From the NCBI GenBank assembly GCA_024640665.1, contig JAHEEO010000026.1, forward strand, positions 1 to 18,504: a DNA stretch of 18,504 nucleotides. Reading direction: 5' to 3'. The notes under the pieces were generated by a model that saw only the letters and a list, made by a program, of their open reading frames with translations, searched no databases and was not told the origin of the DNA. The position numbers were made by a program, and so were the translations under genes. Numbering within the stretch: position 1 is the first letter of the stretch; each line of letters begins with the position of its first letter. This document shows, piece after piece, positions 7,749 through 13,980 of the stretch. Source of the DNA: Rhodospirillales bacterium. GTDB lineage: Bacteria > Pseudomonadota > Gammaproteobacteria > Steroidobacterales > Rariloculaceae.

Positions 7749-8693
7749 ATGCGCCGCGTCGACAAAATGGCGATAGACCGCCGCAAACTGCTGGGTGGTA
7801 TGGCGGCGAGCATGGCAGGCGCAGCGCTGCCGCTGGCGGTGAGGCCTGTATTCGCAGCAGAAACACTTACCACGACACAAGTCGCGGCCGAACTCACCTT
7901 ATTGCAAGGCGGCGGCGGAAATATCCTCAGTCTTGCCACTGACGAGGGTCAAGTTGTCGTCGACAGCGGCGCGGCCGAGTTCAGCGAAGGGGTACTGAAT
8001 GCGCTTGACGCACTGCCGAGTGGGCCCGTTGCAGCATTATTCAATACGCACTGGCATCTCGATCAAGTCGGCTCGAACGCGGCCCTAGGCGCCGCCGGCG
8101 CAACGATATACAGCCACGATAAAACCCGTCAGCGCCTGAGCACCGGCTATTACTTGCCGAGCGAAGATCGTTACGAGTCTGCTTTGCCCGTCGCAGGTCG
8201 GCCCACTGAAACGACATTTACAACAGGCATTGCGAATGTCGGCGGCCGCCGCATTGAATACGCTTACCTGATCGCGGCACATACGGACGGTGATATCTAC
8301 GTTGCGTTCCCTGAACTCAACGTCATCGCTGTCGGTGATGTCGTATCGCCAGAACGCGATCCCATCTTTGATTGGTTCGGCGGCGGCTGGCTCGGCGGCC
8401 GCGTCGATGCGCTCGCGTTACTGCTTGAGCGCAGCGATGCCGATACGCGCTTTGTTCCGAGCTACGGACCGGTTCTCTCGCGTGCGCAAGTCCAAGCCGA
8501 ACACGACATGATGCTCGAGCTGTTCGAGCGCATGGTCGAGCACGTGCGGCTCGGAGAAACCGCTGACGACATGCTGGAACTCGGCGTGCTGGACGGCCTC
8601 GGTCGCACTTTCACCGAACCGCGCACGTTGCTATATGACCTGCACAAGGGTTTTTGGGCGCATCACAATAAACTCATGCACGACATTGTGTAA
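7749..8693 (+). CDS. Tat-type exported metallo-beta-lactamase-fold hydrolase
   Basis: A 314-aa MBL-fold protein with a twin-arginine-like leader (DRRKLLGGMAAS, a hydrophobic stretch, then FAAE). Metal-site motifs are THWHLDQ (His101, His103, Asp105), AAHTDGD with His178, and VGDVV with Asp197. The residue that is normally histidine in HxHxDH is Gln106, so the second zinc site may be altered, as in some B1-like or secreted hydrolase relatives. It starts 5 nt after the DUF1552 stop codon. No strong ribosome site precedes either the ATG at 7749 or the in-frame ATG at 7767, so coupled translation is likely and the exact start is uncertain. MBL proteins of the quinoprotein relay or SoxH type are known near periplasmic redox systems. 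This could be a related lactonase or thioesterase, but the substrate cannot be read from sequence. Confidence 0.85.
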   Translation: MRRVDKMAIDRRKLLGGMAASMAGAALPLAVRPVFAAETLTTTQVAAELTLLQGGGGNILSLATDEGQVVVDSGAAEFSEGVLNALDALPSGPVAALFNTHWHLDQVGSNAALGAAGATIYSHDKTRQRLSTGYYLPSEDRYESALPVAGRPTETTFTTGIANVGGRRIEYAYLIAAHTDGDIYVAFPELNVIAVGDVVSPERDPIFDWFGGGWLGGRVDALALLLERSDADTRFVPSYGPVLSRAQVQAEHDMMLELFERMVEHVRLGETADDMLELGVLDGLGRTFTEPRTLLYDLHKGFWAHHNKLMHDIV

Positions 8694-8704
8694 GCGATAG
8701 GCAT

Positions 8705-10168
8705 ATGCAGCATTCAGCGGTTTCAAAACGCATCGTATTCGGGCTCGCCGCTTGGCTGAGTTTCAGCTCGGCATTTGCCGAGGCTCCACTGGCAGATCTG
8801 ATTCAGGACGGACAACTCGTCGCTGCACTCGACCTCATTGACCAGGGCGCCGATGTCAACGCAGCGCAAGTCGACGGGACGACACCGCTGCATTGGGCCG
8901 TCTACCAAATCGATCTGACACTGGTTCGAGAACTACTCGCAAAGGGCGCCGATGCTGACGTCGCCAACCGCTATCGCGCCACGCCGCTCGCTGAAGCTGT
9001 GAAGGCGGGCAATACAGATCTCGTGAGTTTGCTGCTCGATGCTGGCGCCAGTGCCGACGCAGCGAATGACGATGGCCAAACCGCGCTCATGCTGGCAGCA
9101 CGCGCGGGTTCGCTGCCTATTACGAAACTGCTCGTCGAGCGAGGTGCGGATGTCAACACCGTCGAATCATGGCGGGGCCAGACAGCGTTGATGTGGGCGG
9201 CGGCGGGCCGCTTTGGCGAGCTGACTGCATACTTGGTCAGCGCGGGCGCGAACGTAGCAGCGCGTGCCGTCACAAACGATTGGGGCTCGCAGATCACATC
9301 AGAGCCGCGCGCACAATATCGCCCGACCGGAGGCTTGACGCCGCTTCTTTACGCAGCACGAGCCGGTTGCATCGACTGCATTGAGGCGATTCTTGCCGGC
9401 GGCGAAGTGGTTGACCGGCCGACTCCGGACGGGGTCACCGCATTGATGATCGCTATTGATAACTTTGAATTCGATGCGGCTGACTACCTGCTTGATGCGG
9501 GCGCTAACCCGCACTTCACCGATTGGTGGGGGCGCTCAGCCCTGTACCTCGCCGTCGATATGAATACCTATACACCTCGCACTGTGCTCGGAGGCTTGCA
9601 ATCCCAGGATACCGTCCCCGGTGCGACGCTTTCTTCAGCGACCTCCGCGATGGATATTATTCAACGGCTGTTAGCTGCAGGTGTCGAAGTGAATACGCAG
9701 CTCAACATGCATAGAGTCGGCCGCGGCGGGAACAGTCAGCGATTCACCGACGATCTTTTGACAACGGGCGCAACACCGCTTTTGCGGGCGGCCATCACCC
9801 ACGACCATGCGTCGATGCGCGTGTTGCTCGAACACGGTGCACGCGCAGACCTGCCGAACGTCATGGGTGTGACGCCGCTGATGGCTGCCGCGGGTATCGG
9901 CGTTCGCGACATCAACTTTGGCAGCAACCGGTCGCCGCGATTTGCGACAGATGAACTCCTCGAGGACAAGGTTATCGAGTCCCTCGACATTCTGCTTAGC
10001 GCTGGCGCAGACATCAACGCACGTGTCACGGACACGCACAGCCGAACCGCTCGTATCGCACGACCCAGCCGAATGACTGACGCCGAAGGTCAGACAGCGC
10101 TGGCCTCAGCGAAGCGCCTTAACTGGACTCGTGCCGTGGAATTCATGCTCGCGCGGGGTGCCGAGTAA
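8705..10168 (+). CDS. secreted ankyrin-repeat protein
   Basis: A 487-aa protein with a Sec signal peptide (residues 1-25, ending SSAFA|EA) followed almost entirely by ankyrin repeats. Clear units begin near residues 26, 58, 91, 124, 158, 208, 242, 275, 354, 388 and 460, shown by motifs such as GTTPLHWAV, GQTALMLAARAG, GVTALMIAI, GATPLLRAA and GVTPLMAAA. Three non-repeat insertions interrupt the solenoid: about 189-207, 290-315 and 335-353. The last is rich in Arg, Gly and Asn. Ankyrin stacks bind proteins and have no catalytic residues. Being exported, and last in an operon with three other envelope proteins (11 nt after the MBL stop codon), it is likely a scaffold or chaperone for them. Periplasmic AnkB of Pseudomonas aeruginosa, which supports a catalase, is a known parallel. 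No good ribosome site precedes the ATG. Confidence 0.9.
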   Translation: MQHSAVSKRIVFGLAAWLSFSSAFAEAPLADLIQDGQLVAALDLIDQGADVNAAQVDGTTPLHWAVYQIDLTLVRELLAKGADADVANRYRATPLAEAVKAGNTDLVSLLLDAGASADAANDDGQTALMLAARAGSLPITKLLVERGADVNTVESWRGQTALMWAAAGRFGELTAYLVSAGANVAARAVTNDWGSQITSEPRAQYRPTGGLTPLLYAARAGCIDCIEAILAGGEVVDRPTPDGVTALMIAIDNFEFDAADYLLDAGANPHFTDWWGRSALYLAVDMNTYTPRTVLGGLQSQDTVPGATLSSATSAMDIIQRLLAAGVEVNTQLNMHRVGRGGNSQRFTDDLLTTGATPLLRAAITHDHASMRVLLEHGARADLPNVMGVTPLMAAAGIGVRDINFGSNRSPRFATDELLEDKVIESLDILLSAGADINARVTDTHSRTARIARPSRMTDAEGQTALASAKRLNWTRAVEFMLARGAE

Positions 10169-10235
10169 ACCGCGGTTTTGGTTTCGTGATTTACCGGGTC
10201 TACGCTCAGCAATTCACGATCCCGGTGTGACTACG

Positions 10236-11204
10236 CTACCAATCAGGCGGCAGCTCTCCGCCTAAGCTGGCCTCGTCGAGTTTCGCGACAGCTTCGCTGT
10301 CAAGCTCGATGTCTGCAAACGCAAGGAGCTCGGTTAGCTGCTCAACGCTCGTGGCGCTCGCAATCGGCGCCGTGACGCCATGCGCACGCAGCCACGCAAG
10401 CGAAACCTGTGCCGGCGTCGCGTTAATATCGGCGGCAATGGCGTCGAGCGCGGCGAGAATCCGAAATCCTCGCACATTCATCATCCGCTTCACGCCGCCG
10501 CCTCGAGGGCTCTTCTTGATATCTTTCTCTGAGCGGTACTTGCCGGTCAGAAAGCCGCTCGCAAGACCGAAGTATGAAATGACGCCCAAACCTTCACTGC
10601 GGCACAGCTGCGCGAGCGGACCTTCGAAAGCGACGCGGTCGTAAAGGTTGTACCAGGGCTGCACCGTCTCAAACCGCGGCAGGCCCTGCGCTTTGCTGAT
10701 GGCGAGCGCTGCAGCGAGGCGATCGGCTGCATAGTTCGATGCGCCGATCGCGCGTACTTTGCCAGCAGCAATGAGATCTCCGAACGCGGCTAAGGTTTCC
10801 TCGATCGGCGTGTCCGTGTCATCGATGTGGGCCTGATAGAGATCGATCGTGTCGACCTGCAGGCGCTGCAGCGAAGCATCGACAGCCTTGAAAATATAGT
10901 CGCGAGAGAGGCCCTTTTCGTCAGGCCCCATCTCCATGCCGACCTTCGTCGCGATAACGACGTCGTCGCGACGACCGCTGCGCTTGAGCCAGCGGCCGAT
11001 GACCCTTTCCGACTCGCCACCTGAGTGCCCATCGACCCAGATCGAGTACACGTCAGCCGTATCGATCAGATTAAAGCCCGCTGCAACGAATGCGTCGAGC
11101 ACTTCGAAAGAGCGCTGCTCATCTGCAGTCCAGCCGAAAACATTGCCGCCTAAAGCAAGCGGTGCGACTTCGAGGCCGGAGTTTCCCAGAGTTTGCTTGA
11201 ACAT
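10236..11204 (-). CDS. aldo/keto reductase
   Basis: A 322-aa NAD(P)H-dependent oxidoreductase of the AKR superfamily, a cytoplasmic TIM barrel that reduces aldehydes or ketones. The catalytic tetrad is complete: Asp48 and Tyr53 in NLIDTADVYS, Lys87 in IATKVG and His126 in DLYQAHIDD. The family segments GGESERVIGRWLK and VRAIGASNYAA, and the C-terminal cofactor phosphate-binding region (near APIASATSVEQL), are also present. There is no signal peptide. It lies downstream of the GDSL hydrolase on the same strand with a 147-nt gap and ends convergently 67 nt from the ankyrin gene. The ribosome site before the ATG is weak. It resembles the bacterial subfamily often annotated as general stress or auxin-induced-type reductase. 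The physiological substrate is unknown. Confidence 0.92.
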   Translation of the reverse strand: MFKQTLGNSGLEVAPLALGGNVFGWTADEQRSFEVLDAFVAAGFNLIDTADVYSIWVDGHSGGESERVIGRWLKRSGRRDDVVIATKVGMEMGPDEKGLSRDYIFKAVDASLQRLQVDTIDLYQAHIDDTDTPIEETLAAFGDLIAAGKVRAIGASNYAADRLAAALAISKAQGLPRFETVQPWYNLYDRVAFEGPLAQLCRSEGLGVISYFGLASGFLTGKYRSEKDIKKSPRGGGVKRMMNVRGFRILAALDAIAADINATPAQVSLAWLRAHGVTAPIASATSVEQLTELLAFADIELDSEAVAKLDEASLGGELPPDW

Positions 11205-11294
11205 GTTGCGAGCGTAACTTCAGGATGAGGGAGAGTCCAGACCGGCTGGCGAACTCATGAGCCCTTACATTGGACGCCTAACTACTGGATTGAG

Positions 11295-11321
11295 CGCGCC
11301 GCCCACAACGCCATCGGCGCG
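11295..11321 (-). terminator. GC-rich stem-loop between GDSL hydrolase and AKR genes
   Basis: CGCGCCG (11295-11301) pairs with CGGCGCG (11315-11321) around a 13-nt loop, 31 nt past the stop codon of the GDSL gene on the minus strand. It is stable enough to be a terminator core or mRNA 3' end, but no T run follows, so rho-independent termination is doubtful. The rest of the 147-nt gap shows no clear promoter for the AKR gene. Confidence 0.22.
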
Positions 11322-11351
11322 TCGCAGGCAGCGCTTAAGCTCAACGCATTG

Positions 11352-12311
11352 TCACAGAGCCTCTAGAAGCTCGACCGCCTCTGCTGCCAGCAAGGCATGG
11401 CCCGCCTCGGTCGGGTGCATACCATCCCAGAAGAACTTTCTGTTGGGGTTACTACAGATCGCGTTGCCCGTTACGCCAAACTCAAGACAGGGTTGTGCAT
11501 CGACAAAGCCGAATCCGTTGGGATAGGCAAAAATAGCCGTGGACAGTCCGAAAAGATCAAGCGTATAAAAGTGCGTATTCGGGCAAAGCGGTTGCAGATA
11601 GAAATTGATGCTCTGCTGCACCGCATTATTGAGTCCAAAGGCAAGCGCTGTTGCAGCGGAGATCGCTGGCTCGCCAACGCCCTGAGCGAAAGGGGTCGTG
11701 CCGAGATTCGGCACGTTCGCCACCATGATGTGTTGCGCACCCGCCGTGCAGAGTGACAGCAGATTGTCACGAACCGCCATGATTGCCGCACCGACGATCG
11801 GCGGACCGTTAACCGGACCCAACTGCAGCGCATCGCGGACATCGTTGCCGCCGAAGCCAAATACATAGAGCGTGTCTGCCTGAGCGGTCCCGCCCGAGTA
11901 ACTTAGAAACTGCGCGATCTGCTGACTCGCTGACGCACCTGCAGCCCCGTCGCGGGCGCGCGAGCCACCGATTGCATAGTTGCTGAATACGCCTGGGTTG
12001 CGGGCCGACGGCCCCGTCGAACGTTGCAGTCCGAGCGCTTGCCCCAGAGCCTCAACCCACGTGCGGCCGTTGCTGAAGTGGTGCCCGCCTATCGCATAGG
12101 CCGCGCTTGGCACCGGGTCGAATGGCGGCGTGGCGACGTCGCCGGTCAAGACGAATGCATTGCCTGAATCCATCAGACTATCGCCGAAAGCGACGATTCG
12201 GTCGAAGTCGCCGGGGGCTGCCAGCGCAGTCGCACTCAGGGGAAGCACGATGGCAATGGCCATCGCGCAGTTGCGCAAAACGCGCGAAGCGATTGTCGAT
12301 ACGATTTTCAT
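11352..12311 (-). CDS. secreted SGNH/GDSL-family esterase or lipase
   Basis: A 319-aa hydrolase with Sec signal peptide MKIVSTIASR...SATALA|AP. All SGNH blocks are visible: block I FGDSLMDSGN with nucleophile Ser45, block II AIGGS with Gly116, block III GFGGND with Asn156, and block V DGMHPTEAGH with Asp296 and His299 of the triad. Its length and the FGDS-DSGN pattern match phospholipase, acyltransferase or haemolysin-like secreted GDSL enzymes rather than TesA. No C-terminal autotransporter barrel is present. The open frame extends 31 codons upstream, but GAGGT lies 7 nt before the ATG at 12311 and the signal peptide begins there. It is divergent from the Zn alcohol dehydrogenase across a 243-bp region that contains a PhoP-like repeat and a dyad. 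Confidence 0.9.
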   Translation of the reverse strand: MKIVSTIASRVLRNCAMAIAIVLPLSATALAAPGDFDRIVAFGDSLMDSGNAFVLTGDVATPPFDPVPSAAYAIGGHHFSNGRTWVEALGQALGLQRSTGPSARNPGVFSNYAIGGSRARDGAAGASASQQIAQFLSYSGGTAQADTLYVFGFGGNDVRDALQLGPVNGPPIVGAAIMAVRDNLLSLCTAGAQHIMVANVPNLGTTPFAQGVGEPAISAATALAFGLNNAVQQSINFYLQPLCPNTHFYTLDLFGLSTAIFAYPNGFGFVDAQPCLEFGVTGNAICSNPNRKFFWDGMHPTEAGHALLAAEAVELLEAL

Positions 12312-12426
12312 GATGCTTACCTCAATTTTTTGAATGAACGCTGTTCGCTTCGTGGCCCGGCGATTCGCCAGTCGATCACAAGGTGAGCGAACATCTCCAT
12401 TCAACGCTGAGCGTCATCAGAACAAC

Positions 12427-12448
12427 CGATGTTTAGGCGACGTTTAGG
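12427..12448 (+). promoter_or_regulatory. 11-bp tandem repeat resembling a PhoP/OmpR-family box
   Basis: Two 11-nt units, CGATGTTTAGG and CGACGTTTAGG, stand head to tail with one mismatch. They contain TGTTTA-N5-CGTTTA (12430-12446), close to the PhoP box (T/G)GTTTA-N5-(T/G)GTTTA. Spacing by one helical turn is characteristic of OmpR/PhoB-family response regulators. A weak -10-like CATGAT (12458-12463) follows after 11 nt, the layout of PhoP-activated promoters, and points toward the Zn alcohol dehydrogenase. The organism's regulator is unknown, so the match is only suggestive. Confidence 0.35.
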
Positions 12449-12459
12449 TGATGATTTCA

Positions 12460-12492
12460 TGATGGATGGTCGCGGCTAGCGCCCATCCATCA
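12460..12492. promoter_or_regulatory. 13-bp interrupted stem-loop in the GDSL/ADH divergent region
   Basis: TGATGGATGG (12460-12469) is perfectly complementary to CCATCCATCA (12483-12492). Inside, CGC (12471-12473) pairs with GCG (12479-12481) after a T/C mismatch, leaving a 5-nt loop. No T run follows on either strand, so it is probably not a terminator. It could be a protein-binding dyad, or a leader structure in the transcript of the ADH gene starting at 12555. Confidence 0.4.
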
Positions 12493-12554
12493 ACAATCAG
12501 CAGCTGATATGACAATATGGTGAAAAGCGGCAACCAGTTCAGGGGAATAACGGC

Positions 12555-13955
12555 ATGAACACAGACGGCAAACAAGACTCAACCGATCACGAACTCGACA
12601 CAGTCAATGACGCAACGTCGACCGCGCACGACTCGGCGGCGGGCCTGTCGCGCCGAGAGATGCTGATGATTGGCGCAACCGGGGCGGCCGGCCTCGCGAG
12701 CGGCGCGCTCGCCCAGGAGAATGGCCCTGCCGCACCGGCTATCGCCACGGGCGCCGTCGCAGGCATGCCGTTTCGCGCATTCGTGCGTTACCGGAGCGAA
12801 GGCGCCGTTACCGACTTGCGCCTTCGCGGCATCAAGCCAACCCAAGTGGTTGTAAGGACGAAGGGTTCATGCGGATGCTATACGGTCACTTCGAGCGTGC
12901 TTGGGAGCGCTATGCAGGACACGCCAACGATCCCGAATCACTCCGGCATGGGAATTGTGGAGGCGGTCGGCGCGCAGGTGCGGCGCGTGCAAGTCGGCGA
13001 CCGAGTACTCGTCTCCGGCACGCCTTGGTGCGGCCAGTGCCATCAATGCCTCAACGGGACGCCGGAGTGGTGCAATTACCTCGCCCCCGGCGGCGTGCCG
13101 AACGACCCGATTGCCGAATTGGCTGATGGGACCGGCGTGATCGAGGCCGCGGTCATCGGCGGTCTCAGCGAAATTATCGTCGCGTATGAGGAGTACTGCG
13201 TCCCTATCTTTTCCGACCTGCCCGATGAACAGATCGCGATGCTCGGCGACACCGGCGCGGTCGGCATCGCGGCTACCAGCGTCTACGACCCGGTACAGAT
13301 CGGCCAGAATGTCGTGATCTTCGGCGCCGGACCCATTGGCCTGGCCGCGGTGCAAGGCGCGCGGGCTCAAGCGGCCGGACAGATCATTGTGGTCGAGCCG
13401 GTCCGCTATCGACGCGAGAAAGCACTGGAGTTTGGTGCGACGACTGTCCTTGACCCCAATCAAGACACCGATACGCTCGTGGAACGCATCCGCGAGATGT
13501 GTGCACCGCCGACCGACCGCCTCGATGCGGGCGGACAAATCCCGGGACGCGGACTTGTCTCAATGCGCGGAGCGGACCTCGTCGTGGAGGCCTCGGGCTT
13601 AGACCGTTTCCCTCCAGCCGTTGAAGTGGGGCCGGACCCCACCGGCCTGCTTGCACTGCGCCAGGCTTGGGAGGTGACCGCGCCGGGCGGCAGCCTCGTG
13701 ACATTGGCAGTCCAAACTGGAGACATCGCCTTCCCAGCCTCGGCGTTCTGCCTGTCGGGCAAGCGTATTTTTGGCGGTCAGATGGCGGGCATGAACGTGA
13801 TGCGCGACACAGCACGCTTCATCACGGCGATGGAAAAAGGGTCCGTGGATATCGGTGCAATCATTACCGCTACGCCGCCGCTTGACGAGGTAAAGGCGGG
13901 CTTTCAGGGCGTCGCAGATCGAACGGAGCTTGGGGTGGTGTTCACGTTCGGATAG
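12555..13955 (+). CDS. zinc-dependent MDR alcohol dehydrogenase with N-terminal Tat signal
   Basis: A 466-aa medium-chain dehydrogenase carrying an extra N-terminus of about 70 residues: a polar, Asp/Thr-rich stretch, then a twin-arginine signal LSRREMLMIGATG (31-43) and a hydrophobic run ending ALAQ. The core has the structural-zinc cysteines Cys159, Cys162, Cys165 and Cys173 in the standard spacing, the Rossmann motif GAGPIG (257-262), and acidic Glu281 after beta-2, favouring NAD. Catalytic-zinc positions deviate: Cys106 or Cys108 and His129 (NHSGMG) are present, but the usual His-Glu pair reads His-Ser and the third ligand is Asp232 (GDTGAVG) instead of cysteine. AGGGGAA about 8 nt before the ATG fixes the start, so the leader is translated. 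Export of an NAD enzyme would require folding with cofactor in the cytoplasm, as Tat allows. The substrate is unknown. Confidence 0.88.
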   Translation: MNTDGKQDSTDHELDTVNDATSTAHDSAAGLSRREMLMIGATGAAGLASGALAQENGPAAPAIATGAVAGMPFRAFVRYRSEGAVTDLRLRGIKPTQVVVRTKGSCGCYTVTSSVLGSAMQDTPTIPNHSGMGIVEAVGAQVRRVQVGDRVLVSGTPWCGQCHQCLNGTPEWCNYLAPGGVPNDPIAELADGTGVIEAAVIGGLSEIIVAYEEYCVPIFSDLPDEQIAMLGDTGAVGIAATSVYDPVQIGQNVVIFGAGPIGLAAVQGARAQAAGQIIVVEPVRYRREKALEFGATTVLDPNQDTDTLVERIREMCAPPTDRLDAGGQIPGRGLVSMRGADLVVEASGLDRFPPAVEVGPDPTGLLALRQAWEVTAPGGSLVTLAVQTGDIAFPASAFCLSGKRIFGGQMAGMNVMRDTARFITAMEKGSVDIGAIITATPPLDEVKAGFQGVADRTELGVVFTFG

Positions 13956-13977
13956 ACAGCAGGTACTTCGCTATCCG
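13949..13977. terminator. stem-loop in the convergent ADH/FimV-like gap
   Basis: CGGATAG (13949-13955) pairs with CTATCCG (13971-13977) around a 15-nt loop. It overlaps the stop codon of the ADH gene and fills the 25-nt gap before the stop codon of the opposing gene. A second GCTATCC copy follows at 13980. Lacking a T run on either strand, it is a weak candidate for a shared bidirectional transcript end. Confidence 0.22.
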
Positions 13978-13980
13978 CGG

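Noticed and set aside
8049..8067. Inactive MBL pseudo-enzyme
   Set aside because: Only one metal ligand is changed, and all other ligands and the full length are kept, so loss of function is not supported.
10168..10179. AAACCGCGGTTT palindrome after the ankyrin stop codon, considered as a terminator
   Set aside because: With a minimal loop only 4 bp can pair, so it is too weak; it is merely a perfect palindrome with a short T run. The ACCGGG/CCCGGT arms at 10193 and 10221 have a 22-nt loop and no T run.
12867..13538. 223-codon minus-strand frame inside the Zn alcohol dehydrogenase
   Set aside because: Antisense shadow of the Rossmann and zinc domains; no independent support.
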